This document shows, one piece after another, positions 1 to 9,679 of a stretch of DNA of 64,000 bases (position 1 is its first letter; each line of letters starts with the position of its first letter). The position numbers were made by a program, and so were the translations under genes. This DNA is from Beijerinckiaceae bacterium. Lineage in GTDB: Bacteria; Pseudomonadota; Alphaproteobacteria; Rhizobiales; Beijerinckiaceae. Under the pieces are notes generated by a model that was given only the letters and a program-made list of their open reading frames with translations, searched no databases and was not told the origin of the DNA. The stretch covers positions 62,001-126,000 of the forward strand of contig CANGBX010000004.1 of assembly GCA_947452455.1 (NCBI GenBank). Reading direction: 5' to 3'.

Positions 1-2
1 TC

Positions 3-272
3 AAAGCCTACCCGGCGGGCTCCAATGCGCCCGGCTGTTTGCATTTTGGTACCGACAGCGACAAGCGTAGCGACTTCATGAACCGTATGGTGCCGCGTTG
101 GGAAGAACCCCATACGCACCAAGACTGCGTTGCTTTCGATATGACTGTGAAGCTCGGCAAGACAACGCTGATCGACAATGGCTTCCTCATGGCTTTGCGT
201 GATCCGCAGGTCATTGCAGAAGCCAGCAAGCATGGTGATCCGGTGGAGCTGCTTGAAGCTTTCGTCGAATAA
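3..272 (+). CDS. C-terminal part of a protein, possibly M29/NicX-like metal hydrolase or dioxygenase
   Basis: This is the 3' end of a gene that begins before the window; the frame is open from the first codon to the TAA at 270-272. The visible 89 residues include a H-T-H-Q-D-C-V-A-F-D stretch followed by a short L-I-D-N-G segment. That pattern loosely resembles the C-terminal end of the M29 aminopeptidase / 2,5-dihydroxypyridine dioxygenase family, where a His-x-Asp metal site precedes a hairpin with a D-G turn. The match is from memory and weak. It lies 14 bases before a Bug-like receptor gene on the same strand, so it probably belongs to the same operon and acts on the compound that receptor binds. 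Confidence 0.4.
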   Translation, partial: KAYPAGSNAPGCLHFGTDSDKRSDFMNRMVPRWEEPHTHQDCVAFDMTVKLGKTTLIDNGFLMALRDPQVIAEASKHGDPVELLEAFVE

Positions 273-286
273 AAAGGGGAATGGGG

Positions 287-1366
287 ATGAGGTTCAAAAC
301 TTTCCTGACAGCTGGCCTCCTGCTGGTAAGCGCCACATCGGCTATGGCCCAGACGCCCTTCTATCAGGGAAAAGTTCTCACCCTTCTCATCAATTACGGT
401 GTCGGCGGCAATGCCGACACCGAAGCGCGCGTCTATCAGCGCCATCTCGCCAAACATATTCCGGGCAAGCCAGACATTATCATTCAGAATGCGCCGGGTG
501 CCGGCGGCTTCACTGCGATGAACATGCTGGGGCTCGGTATCAATGTGAAAGCCGACGGCTTCACAGCCGGATATTTTACAACGAGCGCGATTGCCCCACT
601 CATTGATGACCCTGCACTCAAAGTGAAAATGGCTGATTTTGCCATTATCGGGGGCGCGCGGGGCTGGAACATGGTCTATGCGCGCAAAGACCTCATTTCC
701 AGCGGTCTGACAAAGCCAGAAGATTTTATCAAAGCTAAGTCGATTTATCTCGCGGGCTATAGCCGCGCGTCCTCGCACGACACACGTCTGCGTCTTGCGA
801 TGGAAATTTTTGAAATGCCCTATACGGTAGTCACCGGTTTTCCGGGCACGGCGCAAATCAATAAGGCAATGCTGCAAAATGAGATCAATCTCACAGGCTC
901 ATCACTACCCGGCTATATGACGCAGGTTATGCCCCAGATCATGCAGACCGGCGTTGGTGTGCCATTGTTCCAATATCCGGTGATCGGAAAAGACGGAAAA
1001 CCAGCGGGCAATCCTGCTCTTGGCAAGTTCGGTCTGGAAACGATGGACAAGGTTTATGAACGCGCTTTCGGTAAGCCGCCATCGGGACCGAAGTGGGAAG
1101 CATTGCTGCTGATGAGTGACATTGGTACGCAGATGCAGCGCGGATTGATGCTGCCAAAAGCTGCGCCGAAAGAAGCCGTCAGCGCGCTTCGTCTCGCCTT
1201 CGACGGCATTATGAAGGATCCGGCTTTCATTGAAGATTATAAGAAAGTCACCAGCGAAGAGCCTGACCTCGTGCGTGGCGAAGATCTACTTCCTCTATTT
1301 GATCGCATGAGCAAAGTGGATCCGGCCATCAGGAAGGTTCTGCGCGATTCTATCGGCAACGAATAA
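287..1366 (+). CDS. Bug/TctC-like tripartite tricarboxylate transporter receptor
   Basis: Predicted periplasmic solute receptor of the TctC/Bug superfamily (about 359 residues). A signal peptide is plain (residues 1-20, ending A-M-A before Q). It is followed by the family start F-Y-x-G-K, a glycine-rich G-V-G-G-N-A-D-T loop that in Bug proteins contacts the ligand carboxylate, and the H-I-P-G-x-P...Q-N-x-P-G-A-G-G block. I use the ATG at 287 because AAGGGGA lies at proper distance; the in-frame ATG at 281 abuts it. Its closest relative in the window is the receptor at 45988-47061. No TctA or TctB membrane partner is present. Ligand unknown; organic acid expected. Confidence 0.85.
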   Translation: MRFKTFLTAGLLLVSATSAMAQTPFYQGKVLTLLINYGVGGNADTEARVYQRHLAKHIPGKPDIIIQNAPGAGGFTAMNMLGLGINVKADGFTAGYFTTSAIAPLIDDPALKVKMADFAIIGGARGWNMVYARKDLISSGLTKPEDFIKAKSIYLAGYSRASSHDTRLRLAMEIFEMPYTVVTGFPGTAQINKAMLQNEINLTGSSLPGYMTQVMPQIMQTGVGVPLFQYPVIGKDGKPAGNPALGKFGLETMDKVYERAFGKPPSGPKWEALLLMSDIGTQMQRGLMLPKAAPKEAVSALRLAFDGIMKDPAFIEDYKKVTSEEPDLVRGEDLLPLFDRMSKVDPAIRKVLRDSIGNE

Positions 1367-1377
1367 AGGCGGGCCCC

Positions 1378-2424
1378 ATGCGTAAGCCCCTCTTTATCGC
1401 AGCCCTCGCACTTCTAGCCAGCCTTCCGGCGAAAGCTGATGCTCTCGTTGATTTCTATCGCGGCAAACAGCTGACAATCATTGTCGGATATGGCCCAGGT
1501 GGCGGCTATGATCTCTACGGCCGTCTTGTTGCGCGCCATATCAGCCGCCACATGCCGGGCGCCCCCAATGCAGTGGTGCAGAACATGCCGGGCGCCGGAA
1601 GCCTTCGCGCGGCAAACCATATTTACAATACAGCGCCACGTGACGGCACGGCCTTTGGCATATTCGCGCGCAATGTTCCGCTGATGGGGCTCTCAGGCCA
1701 TAATCCGGCTGTGCAATTTGATCCGCGTAAATTCAACTGGATCGGATCTTCCGCCAGCTTTGCTGATGACGCCTATCTTCTCTTTCTGCGCAAAGATGCG
1801 AAAAGTGGAACGATAGAAGCTGCCCGCAATTTGTCGGGAGCACCGATTATTCTCGGCTCAACGGGCGAAGGCTCACCCGGCTATGATGTGCCCAATTTGC
1901 TACGCGATATTCTCAAGCTCAATTTCAAAATGATTGCGGGCTTTCCGGATGGCGGCTCGGTCAATCTGGCGGCCGACCGCGGTGAAGTAGATGGACGAAT
2001 GGTCGACTATTCCTCGATCCTTGCAGGAAAGCCGGACTGGCTGAAGCCCGACGGGCAGATGAAAGTACTCCTGCAATTTGGGCGCGCCACACGCCATCCT
2101 GCTTTTGCAGATGTGCCGACAGCCCGAGAACTCGCTGGCGATGCCCGTGTTCGCCAATTGATCGAGCTGGCTGAAGTGCCCTGGCATTTATCGCGCTGCT
2201 TTACAGCGCCGCCTAGCGTTCCAGCTGATCGCGTTGAAGCCTTGCGCAAAGCCTTTGCCGCAGCCCATCGTGATCCGCTGCTGCTGGAAGACGCCGAGCG
2301 CATGAAGCTCGAAGTGCATCCGGGCACGGCTGCTGAAATCCTCGAGCAAATCGACATTGTTGCGAATGCGCCACCTGAAATGCTTAAACAATTGCAAAAA
2401 CTATTTCAGGCCAGCAAAGGCTAA
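1378..2424 (+). CDS. Bug/TctC-like receptor
   Basis: Second receptor of the same operon, 11 bases after the first. Signal peptide at residues 1-19 (A-K-A before D), then F-Y-R-G-K, a G-Y-G-P-G-G-G-Y-D ligand loop, the H-M-P-G-A-P/Q-N-M-P-G-A-G-S block and A-P-R-D-G-T. This is the commoner Bug subtype of the window (also 3494, 34338, 37727, 55214 and 59474), distinct from the 287 and 45988 subtype. Two different receptors in tandem suggest related ligands or one duplicated and diverged receptor. It has no transporter partner nearby. The superfamily assignment is firm; the ligand is unknown. Confidence 0.85.
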   Translation: MRKPLFIAALALLASLPAKADALVDFYRGKQLTIIVGYGPGGGYDLYGRLVARHISRHMPGAPNAVVQNMPGAGSLRAANHIYNTAPRDGTAFGIFARNVPLMGLSGHNPAVQFDPRKFNWIGSSASFADDAYLLFLRKDAKSGTIEAARNLSGAPIILGSTGEGSPGYDVPNLLRDILKLNFKMIAGFPDGGSVNLAADRGEVDGRMVDYSSILAGKPDWLKPDGQMKVLLQFGRATRHPAFADVPTARELAGDARVRQLIELAEVPWHLSRCFTAPPSVPADRVEALRKAFAAAHRDPLLLEDAERMKLEVHPGTAAEILEQIDIVANAPPEMLKQLQKLFQASKG

Positions 2425-2439
2425 TCGAGGGGAGAGGCT

Positions 2440-3486
2440 ATGTCGCGCATCGGGATTATCTTTGCCTGCCTTGCATTCAGCCTCTCGGGCGCACAAGCGG
2501 CTGCCAATGTCGAAAGCCTATCGAATCTCAAAGGTCCAGAGCGCGAAAAAGTTCTGCTTGAAGGCGCACGCGCCGAAGGATTTTTGATGCTCTATTCCTC
2601 GATGCAGGTGGCTAGTATCAACACGCTGCAAAAGGCTTTTGAGGATAAATACGGTATTAAACTTCGCTTCTGGCGCGGCGGCAGCGAAGATATTCTGCGC
2701 CGATCTGTGATCGAGAAAAAAGCGGGCCGTGAAGATGTCGATGTGTTTGAAAGTGACGGGCCTGTGCTCGAAACCATGCACCGCGAAGAGCTTCTGGGCA
2801 AAGCCGCCTCGCCTTTTCATGCCGAGCTCATCCCACAGGCTTTACGTCCGCACCATGAATGGGTCGCCACACGTGTGAATATTTTTGCCGCTGTCTACAA
2901 TACAAAACTCATCGCCAAAGAAGATTTGCCCAAATCTTATGAGGGTTTCATCGACCCGAAATGGAAAGGCAAGCTCGGCATTGAGGCGGACGATTATGAT
3001 TGGTTCGGCTCAATTTCTCATATTGTGGGTGAGGAGCAGACGCGCAAAACATTTTCAGCCATTGCGGCTGCCAACGGCTTCTCACTGCGCAAAGGCCATA
3101 CGCTCATCACCAATCTTGTGGCAGCCGGCGATGTACCTTTAGGGCTGACTGTCTATTTGCAAAATATTGATGTTGCCAAGAAAGCGGGTGCACCGGTTGA
3201 AGCTTTGCTGCTTGATCCCATCATCGCACGGCCCAACGGCATTGCGCTGGCGCGCAATCCACCCCATCCCCACGCAGCTCTTCTCTTCTATGATTTTACG
3301 ATTTCACCCGAAGGGCAGAATGTGCTGCGCACGCGCGAATTCATCCCAACAAGCACTAAAGTGCCGTCAGCGCTCTCTGAGTTGAAAGTTTATTTCGAAG
3401 ATCCCGCCGTACAGCTCGACGAGGGGGACCGATGGCAGAAGGCATTCCGCGAAACCATTGGCGGTCGCGGAAGTAAGGCGCGGTAA
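2440..3486 (+). CDS. ABC-type (FbpA-like, family 1) extracellular solute-binding protein
   Basis: Periplasmic binding protein of the iron(III)/spermidine-type family 1 (SBP_bac_6-like), 348 residues. Signal peptide ends near A-Q-A (about residue 20). The E-G-x-L-x-L-Y-S-S N-terminal strand, the F-E-x-K-Y-G-I motif, the D-V-F-E-S-D segment and P-K-W-K-G-K-L-G-I are typical of the family. A GGGGAGAG ribosome site precedes the ATG. It is the last gene of the 287-3486 operon and meets the minus-strand receptor at 3494 tail to tail. No permease or ATPase follows, so it is an orphan binding protein. Ligand may be a metal complex or an organic acid. Confidence 0.8.
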   Translation: MSRIGIIFACLAFSLSGAQAAANVESLSNLKGPEREKVLLEGARAEGFLMLYSSMQVASINTLQKAFEDKYGIKLRFWRGGSEDILRRSVIEKKAGREDVDVFESDGPVLETMHREELLGKAASPFHAELIPQALRPHHEWVATRVNIFAAVYNTKLIAKEDLPKSYEGFIDPKWKGKLGIEADDYDWFGSISHIVGEEQTRKTFSAIAAANGFSLRKGHTLITNLVAAGDVPLGLTVYLQNIDVAKKAGAPVEALLLDPIIARPNGIALARNPPHPHAALLFYDFTISPEGQNVLRTREFIPTSTKVPSALSELKVYFEDPAVQLDEGDRWQKAFRETIGGRGSKAR

Positions 3487-3493
3487 AAGCCGA

Positions 3494-4564
3494 TCAGCGG
3501 CTACCCGATGGCTTAGGAGCATTCGCCATTTCAGAGCCTGCTGAGGCTGCAATTTCACTGGCTCGCTCTACAACACGCTTGGGCGATGAATAGATTTTGC
3601 GGATCAGATTTTCAATCGCCTCGCCATCAATCGGATCGAGCTCAACGTCCTGATCTTTGGTCGCCTCGATAAATTCAGGGTCCACTGCCGTTTTCATGAA
3701 GGCAACACGCAGGGCTTTCAAACGCTCAGCTGGAACACCTGGCGTGGTAAGAAACGGACGACTCATTTCCTGGCGAGCGAAGAAAAACTCCATGACTAGG
3801 CGATCTTCATCATTGCGCGCATAATCCAAAGCCAGCGGCACATGAGCCAAATCACGATGCTTGCTCAAAGACAATTGCCACAGAGGCACAATCTTCCCAT
3901 CACGCAACCAATCAGGGCGCGCAATCCGCATGGACGTCCATGAGGGCGAAGGCCGTCCCTCTATCTCGCCGCGCTCCATTGCCAGATTGACATCATTGGC
4001 CCCCGGATAGCCCGCGATGAGGTGGATTTTTGCACCCAGCAATTTATTCATCAACGCGGGATAAATGGCGCTATCTGCACCCGAGCCAGTCCCGCCAGCA
4101 ATCAAGCCTCGCGTAAAAAGATCATCGGCTTTTTTGGTAGCTGACGTGTGCCAAGCGAGCGTGACATTGACCTCTTTGCCAAGAGAACCAAGCCAGCCAA
4201 ATTTCAATGGCTCGAATTGCACGCCCTGTCCGCCGGTCAAAGGTTCAAAAGCAATGCCGCGATTGATGGCGCCAATCACTGTGCCATCCCGAGGCGCAGC
4301 ATTGTAGACCCAATTTGTGGCCAGCAAGGAGCCAGCGCCCGGCATATTTTGCGCCACAATCGTCGGCTCACCGGGGATGTGCTTTCCCATAAAACGCGCC
4401 AGCATGCGCGCAAAGGCATCATAACCGCCACCTGACGAATAGCCGATGGCCATACGCATCGACTTTCCGCGATAGAAAGTCTCGACGCTATCAGCTGATG
4501 ATGCAGGTGCGGCACCCAACATCATCAGCACAGTGAAAGAAAACCATCGGGTGAACCTGCGCAT
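3494..4564 (-). CDS. Bug/TctC-like receptor
   Basis: Periplasmic receptor of about 356 residues. The ATG at 4564 is chosen over an upstream TTG at 4570 because GGGAG sits six bases before it. A signal peptide ends around A-S-S-A, followed by F-Y-R-G-K, G-Y-S-S-G-G-G-Y-D, H-I-P-G-E-P and Q-N-M-P-G-A-G-S, then A-P-R-D-G-T. It lies downstream of the double-cupin gene (29 bases apart) and is probably co-transcribed, suggesting it captures the cupin enzyme's substrate. Subtype as the receptor at 1378. No membrane partner. Confidence 0.85.
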   Translation of the reverse strand: MRRFTRWFSFTVLMMLGAAPASSADSVETFYRGKSMRMAIGYSSGGGYDAFARMLARFMGKHIPGEPTIVAQNMPGAGSLLATNWVYNAAPRDGTVIGAINRGIAFEPLTGGQGVQFEPLKFGWLGSLGKEVNVTLAWHTSATKKADDLFTRGLIAGGTGSGADSAIYPALMNKLLGAKIHLIAGYPGANDVNLAMERGEIEGRPSPSWTSMRIARPDWLRDGKIVPLWQLSLSKHRDLAHVPLALDYARNDEDRLVMEFFFARQEMSRPFLTTPGVPAERLKALRVAFMKTAVDPEFIEATKDQDVELDPIDGEAIENLIRKIYSSPKRVVERASEIAASAGSEMANAPKPSGSR

Positions 4565-4593
4565 CTGCAACTCCCGTCAGGAAAAAGAACCTT

Positions 4594-5706
4594 CTACTTC
4601 TTTGCCTCAGGCAAAGTTTCCAGCTCTGCTTCATAGACCGGCTCCATCCGGGTCTCGACGCCATGGCGCGACAAAGACTCGCGGAAAAGATTACGCACTT
4701 GCGTTGTCTCGTCCGCATAATCGATTTGATTGCCGCCCAAGCGTCGCGAAATCCACGACAAGGGCACGCCTTGCGAATTGCGGACAGACGAATGTTTGAA
4801 AGCAAGATAGCGGGCGGGGCTTGCACCAGCATTGAAATGCTGATGAAAAGTATTGTTCGGCGGCACAATCAAAGTGCCGGCCTGCCATGGATAATGCTTC
4901 GGCTCTTCACCATCCTGCCACATGAGCGAATAGCCTTCGCCCGACAAAACGATCACATGCGCGCCAGGTCCGTGTCTGTGGGCTTTCTTATATGTGCCAA
5001 CAGGGAATTGCGAAATATGGCTCGCCATAGAACCGCGCGCCATATTGAAGCGAATATGCCCGCCGCCTGCACCGCGCTCTTTGGCTGTGATCAACGGCAG
5101 ATTGACTGCATCAGGAACAAAATTGGTCCGCAGCAAAAAGCCGTCTTGCTCGCCTTGATTGGCAAAGTAATCCGGCTCGCCATTAAAGCGGCCTTTGAAA
5201 TCACGCGGCGTGTTGAAGATGAAGTCCACATCATCGAACATGTTGAGAAGCTGCGGACAGAAAGTAACGCCCACATAGCGCGCGGGCGCCTGCCCTGATC
5301 CATTGAAATGCTGATAGGTGCAGTTCAGCGGAATAGCGAAAATAGCACCCGCCTTCCACTCAAAGGTAATGCGCTGGCCTGAATCATTCCAAACGGTCGT
5401 TGATCCACGCCCATCAAGCACAAGCACCATTTCTTCATACAGCTGGCGCTGCGGGGCAAGTTTCCCGCCCTTGGGAATCTCGCAAACATAGCAATCATTC
5501 GAGAAACGCGAGGCTTCATGATTGATAAAGACGCCACGCCCGCCGCGCCGCGCCCAAGGCTTCAAATCAACCGTTTTGAGATCGGGTACATAATGGGCGC
5601 TGATAATATCAAGCCCCTCGCTTTGCACCCAGCGCTCATAAGGGGTTTCTTTTTCGGACGCGAATTTGCGCGCAAATTCCGCCGAGACCTGCGGCCCACT
5701 AGACAT
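4594..5706 (-). CDS. double-cupin domain protein, possible ring-cleaving or acid-modifying dioxygenase
   Basis: Cytoplasmic protein of about 370 residues with two cupin barrels. The start is the ATG at 5706, preceded by GGGGAGGA; a longer open frame upstream to 5967 lacks a comparable site. The first cupin lies around residues 80-165 (Y-E-E-M-V-L-V-L-D-G-R-G) and the second around 240-310 (K-x-H-R-H-G-P-G-A-H-V-I-V-L-S-G-E-G-Y, a clear metal-binding His set). The layout recalls gentisate dioxygenase-type or related bicupins acting on aromatic or keto acids, but I cannot name the reaction. It heads a two-gene unit with the Bug receptor at 3494 and is divergent from the amidohydrolase at 5877. 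Confidence 0.75.
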   Translation of the reverse strand: MSSGPQVSAEFARKFASEKETPYERWVQSEGLDIISAHYVPDLKTVDLKPWARRGGRGVFINHEASRFSNDCYVCEIPKGGKLAPQRQLYEEMVLVLDGRGSTTVWNDSGQRITFEWKAGAIFAIPLNCTYQHFNGSGQAPARYVGVTFCPQLLNMFDDVDFIFNTPRDFKGRFNGEPDYFANQGEQDGFLLRTNFVPDAVNLPLITAKERGAGGGHIRFNMARGSMASHISQFPVGTYKKAHRHGPGAHVIVLSGEGYSLMWQDGEEPKHYPWQAGTLIVPPNNTFHQHFNAGASPARYLAFKHSSVRNSQGVPLSWISRRLGGNQIDYADETTQVRNLFRESLSRHGVETRMEPVYEAELETLPEAKK

Positions 5707-5876
5707 AAGCTCCTCCCCAGAGATTCCTTTTTTTTGAAAGTCTAGCCGTGAGTGGCGCCCCGCGCAATTTCGAAAGATGCTGCACTGCGTCGGGAAGGGG
5801 TTGATGCGCGGCATCCGGCGTAGCAGGATGGCCTTGACGCAGGCGCATTCAAGATTGCCGCGACAGGGAGGCCCAA

Positions 5877-7349
5877 GTGGCGAATGATGCAATGACGCAA
5901 AAACCCGCGCGCCCCGAAAAGATTTTCGCTTTCGATTACATTGATCGCAATGCGCGCCAAATTGCATTGCTCAATGACAGCGTCTTCTACTTCGGCGAAT
6001 TGGGCATGCAGGAGCATGAAACGTCGCGCCTGCTTTGCGAACTGCTCGAAGACAACGGCTTTGCCATTGAGCGCAATCTTGCAGGCTTTCCGACGGGCTT
6101 TTGTGCGAGCTGGGGCAAGGCCGGCCCCGTGGTTGCCATTCACACCGAATATGATGCCAATCCGGACAATTCACAGAAAGCGGGCGTCACTGAGCCTGCT
6201 TCTATTGTGGACGGCGCGCCCGGCCATTGCGAGGGCCACAATTCAAACGCCGCTGTCATGGTCGCTGGCGCGATTGCAGCCAAGCAAGCCATGGAAAAAT
6301 TCGGGCTGGCCGGTCAGCTGAAAGTATTTGGCGCGCCAGCAGAAGAACAACTGGTCTCGCGGCCCTATTATGTCCGTGACGGCTATTTTGATGATGTCGA
6401 TGTTGCGCTCACGCCGCACATCGGCGGGCAATTCAATGTCGGTTACGGCCTCATCCAAAGTGCATTGATCTCGGCCTATTTCACTTTTCACGGCGAAAGC
6501 GCCCATGCGGGCAGTGCGCCCTGGAAAGGCCGTGATGCACTCGATGCCGTGATCCTGATGGATGTCGGCATGGCCGAATTTCGTGAGCATATGATGCCGC
6601 AGAGCATGTGTCAGCGCGTGATCACCCAAGGCGGCGACCAGCCGAACGTCATACCAAAACGTGCTCAAGTCTGGTGGTATTTCCGCGGCCCGACCGCGGA
6701 GGCGGCCATGTCCGTCTTTGAGCGTGCCAAGAAAGTGGCGGAAGGTGCAGCGCTCATGACCAACACATCTGTCGAGATTGATGTTCAGAGCGCTGTCTGG
6801 CCGGTGCGCGGCAATCGCACGCTCGCTGAACTTGTCCAAAGCGAATATGAACAAATCGGTGCGCCGGTTTGGTCCGCAGAAGAAGATGCGCTCGCTCGCA
6901 CCTTGCAACAACGTGCGGGCGTCAAAGAGGAAGGCCTGTCGCGCGATGTTGCCCGCATGAAAGGGCCTGCAACACAGAAACCCGCATCGAATGATGCCGG
7001 CGATGTCTCATGGAAAGTGCCGATGGCGAAATTCTACTTTCCAGCCAATATCCCCAATATCAGCTATCACCATTGGGCAGCAGGTGTCGCACTCGCCACG
7101 TCCATTGCTCATAAGGGTACAGTTGCAGGCGCCAAGGTCCTGGCGGCGAGCGTCCTCGAGATTTTTGCCAATCCCGCCATTGTACAGGAAGCAAAAAAGA
7201 CTTTTGCGGAAGAAATTGGCGACAGCCAATGGTTTTCAATGTTGCCCAAGGACCAAAAACCGCCAGTTGATTTGAACCGCGCGACGATGGAACGTTATCG
7301 CGAAAGCATGCGGGGCCATTATTTGAAAGAACGTCCGCGCTTTTTATGA
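5877..7349 (+). CDS. M20-family amidohydrolase (AbgB-like)
   Basis: Cytoplasmic metal-dependent amidohydrolase of 490 residues, like the p-aminobenzoyl-glutamate hydrolase subunit AbgB. The I-H-T-E-Y-D motif is at 89-93, the catalytic P-A-E-E glutamates at 154-157, and a dimerisation domain follows. At the first metal site the sequence reads H117-C-E-G-H121, whereas family members usually have H-G-C-G-H, so the usual Cys ligand position holds Glu119. Glu can bind metal, so activity is plausible. Start is GTG 5877 with GGGAGG five bases before; ATG 5892 is an alternative. It ends 6 bases inside the convergent cyclodeaminase gene. Likely hydrolyses an amide bond of an imported conjugate. Confidence 0.8.
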   Translation: MANDAMTQKPARPEKIFAFDYIDRNARQIALLNDSVFYFGELGMQEHETSRLLCELLEDNGFAIERNLAGFPTGFCASWGKAGPVVAIHTEYDANPDNSQKAGVTEPASIVDGAPGHCEGHNSNAAVMVAGAIAAKQAMEKFGLAGQLKVFGAPAEEQLVSRPYYVRDGYFDDVDVALTPHIGGQFNVGYGLIQSALISAYFTFHGESAHAGSAPWKGRDALDAVILMDVGMAEFREHMMPQSMCQRVITQGGDQPNVIPKRAQVWWYFRGPTAEAAMSVFERAKKVAEGAALMTNTSVEIDVQSAVWPVRGNRTLAELVQSEYEQIGAPVWSAEEDALARTLQQRAGVKEEGLSRDVARMKGPATQKPASNDAGDVSWKVPMAKFYFPANIPNISYHHWAAGVALATSIAHKGTVAGAKVLAASVLEIFANPAIVQEAKKTFAEEIGDSQWFSMLPKDQKPPVDLNRATMERYRESMRGHYLKERPRFL

Positions 7350-8249
7350 GTTCCTAATCTGATCATAGAGCACGGAAGCGGCAGCGAGATCTTCAAGTCC
7401 CGCGCCTAAGGATTTATAGAGCGTCACATCTGCTTTGCTGCGTTCAATCTGGCCTTGTGCAACAAGCTCTGACAAGGACTGCACGCGGCTCCAATCGAAC
7501 TTGTCCCCCAATGCGCGAAACTCGCCACCTTCTATGCGCGCTTGCGCAAGATCATCCGTGGCAAGCAAAGCGCAGGAATCAACGAGCCTCGGATCAATCT
7601 CCATACGGTTGGCCGCATTGGCACCCATCGCATTGATATGAGCACCAGATTGAATGGCAGCGCTATCAAAAACCGGAGTTTCAGATGTTGTTGCCGTCAC
7701 GACAATATCAGCCAGTCCAACAGCCTCTTCAGCGCTTTTTGTGACTTGGAATTCAGCTCGCACCAAAGGGGCCATGCGTCGACAAAAATCGTCTGCTTGA
7801 TCCTTGCGGCGCGCAAAAACGTAAACTTTATCCATCAAGCCAACTGCGTTGAGAGCAAGCAATTGTGCAACGGCTTGTCGCCCTGCACCAATGAGCGCCA
7901 CGCAACGTGATTGCGGCCGCGCCATGATCTGTGCAGCAAGACCATTGGCAGCGCCAGTGCGCAATTGGCCGAGCCAATCAGCTTCTATCGTTGCGAGCAG
8001 GCCACGCGTGCGATCATAAAGATGGATATGAAAATTGCCGCCGCCGTAAATTTTAACCGCATAACGATCCTGATCAGCATCGCTTGCAGCCGTGATGTTC
8101 AAAGATTTCCCCAGCAGCTTGGCGCGGCTCCGCGGGAGATTGATCACACTGCCCTTGGCTTGCGCAAGAAACGCCTCGCGCAAAGCATCTATGACGGTTT
8201 CAATCCGAAGCACATCTCGGACACGGGCCTCGTCAATATAAAGCGGCAT
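7344..8249 (-). CDS. ornithine cyclodeaminase/mu-crystallin family protein
   Basis: NAD(P)-binding enzyme of 301 residues. The central G-A-G-R-Q-A Rossmann fingerprint is near residue 123, followed by a V-Y-V-F-A-R-R strand and later I-N-A-M-G-A-N, all typical of the ornithine cyclodeaminase / mu-crystallin family. Members catalyse ornithine cyclisation, imine reduction or amino-acid dehydrogenation, so the exact reaction is open. A close paralogue sits at 36590-37492, with near-identical N-terminus (M-P-[LI]-Y-I-D-E-A). It overlaps tail to tail with the amidohydrolase at 7349. Confidence 0.85.
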   Translation of the reverse strand: MPLYIDEARVRDVLRIETVIDALREAFLAQAKGSVINLPRSRAKLLGKSLNITAASDADQDRYAVKIYGGGNFHIHLYDRTRGLLATIEADWLGQLRTGAANGLAAQIMARPQSRCVALIGAGRQAVAQLLALNAVGLMDKVYVFARRKDQADDFCRRMAPLVRAEFQVTKSAEEAVGLADIVVTATTSETPVFDSAAIQSGAHINAMGANAANRMEIDPRLVDSCALLATDDLAQARIEGGEFRALGDKFDWSRVQSLSELVAQGQIERSKADVTLYKSLGAGLEDLAAASVLYDQIRNS

Positions 8250-8416
8250 GATTGAATCCCAAATATCGACCCAGTGATGGCAAAGACCCGGTCACCGAAT
8301 GATAGATAATGCATCTCTTCCTGAACTAGTCTCGCATGCCTTCCTCAGATACTACAAATTTACACATTAATCCCAGAAAACTAAGCTTATGGAATGAAAT
8401 GAATCACGCAATTTCT

Positions 8417-9676
8417 CTAGACCCGCAACAAGTCATTCCAGTCGGTCGTATAACGGGCCGACATGAAAGCGCGTCTTAATTGCCAAGACGAATGCATGCC
8501 GGTGGTCGCCAATCGAATAGTCCCGCGCCCGAAACGCCGATTGATGGCATCCATCGCCTGCATACGTGCTTTAGAGATATGCGTATCTGTTTGCTGGAAC
8601 AATGAGCCCTGTACCTGATCAGCCGGCACAAGATCAAGCAGCATGACACCTGCTTTTTTATATAAAAACCCGGCCCGCCAGATGGCTGAGAGGCCCTTCA
8701 AGGCGGCCGTGGTGATTTTTCCGCTATCTGCCGAGGCCACAGAAAGATTGACGGTTTGGCTTGCTCGATATTGCCGGTCTTGCTTCCGGAACGCATTGGT
8801 TTCGATGAACACCACAATATTGGCTGTCGCCAAATTTTGGCGGCGCATTTTTTCTGCAGCGCGATTGGCATAAGTCGCAACAGCTTCACGCATGTCATTG
8901 AGGGTTTCAACCGGCCGCCCAAAAGAACGCGAAGCCACGAGACTTTTGCGTGGTGGCGATATTTCTTCAATCTCCAGACAGGAAACACCACGCAATTCTA
9001 AAGCGATCCGCTCAACGGTTACGCCAAATGCTTGACGGATCAATTTCGGATCAACCTCGCGCAAATCCAGAGGAGATGTGATACCTGTTTCCTGCAGGCG
9101 TAGCGTCAATCGGCGCGCAATACCCCAGATATCTGTCAGCCCTATTTTATTGAGAGCTGCGGTTTGCTGATTTTCTTCCATCAGACAAAAGACACCGCCT
9201 GATCGAACATCCGCTTTGGCTAGCCGGTTGGCGATTTTGGCCAGTGTTTTTGTCGGTCCAATTCCGACACTCACGGGGATTCCCGTCCATTGCGCAACCG
9301 TCCGGCGCAGCTCTCTGGCGTGGTTTTCAAGATCACCGATACCGTCAAGACAGAGGAAGGCTTCATCTATGGAATAGACTTCCAGACTGGGTGCAAAATT
9401 TCGCAGCGTGCGCATCACCCGCGCACTCATATCGCCGTAAAGAGCATAATTGCTTGAGCGAACAATCACACCAAGCCGCTCAAAATTCTCTTTGTTCAAA
9501 TGCCACGGCGCCCCCATCTCGATGCCGAGTGCTTTGGCTTCGTTGGAGCGGGCAATCACACATCCATCATTGTTGGATAAAACAACGACCGGCTTGCCAA
9601 TCAGCCGCGGTTGAAACACGCGTTCGCAGGATGCGTAAAAATTATTGCAATCAATCAGAGCAATGGGCTTGGGCAT
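8417..9676 (-). CDS. umuC: Y-family DNA polymerase V catalytic subunit UmuC
   Basis: Error-prone translesion polymerase, 419 residues. The metal-binding D9 in [12 protein letters not shown] and the D104-E105 pair in Y-S-I-D-E-A-F are intact, followed by helix-hairpin-helix and little-finger regions; length is normal for UmuC. It begins three bases after umuD ends, so the two are one operon. The SOS box at 10157-10171 should control both through LexA. With processed UmuD it copies past damaged bases during the SOS response. Confidence 0.95.
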   Translation of the reverse strand: MPKPIALIDCNNFYASCERVFQPRLIGKPVVVLSNNDGCVIARSNEAKALGIEMGAPWHLNKENFERLGVIVRSSNYALYGDMSARVMRTLRNFAPSLEVYSIDEAFLCLDGIGDLENHARELRRTVAQWTGIPVSVGIGPTKTLAKIANRLAKADVRSGGVFCLMEENQQTAALNKIGLTDIWGIARRLTLRLQETGITSPLDLREVDPKLIRQAFGVTVERIALELRGVSCLEIEEISPPRKSLVASRSFGRPVETLNDMREAVATYANRAAEKMRRQNLATANIVVFIETNAFRKQDRQYRASQTVNLSVASADSGKITTAALKGLSAIWRAGFLYKKAGVMLLDLVPADQVQGSLFQQTDTHISKARMQAMDAINRRFGRGTIRLATTGMHSSWQLRRAFMSARYTTDWNDLLRV

Positions 9677-9679
9677 GGC

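Noticed and set aside
4663-5298. 211-residue plus-strand open frame inside the cupin gene
   Set aside because: Antisense to the conserved cupin barrels; no ribosome site or recognisable domain.
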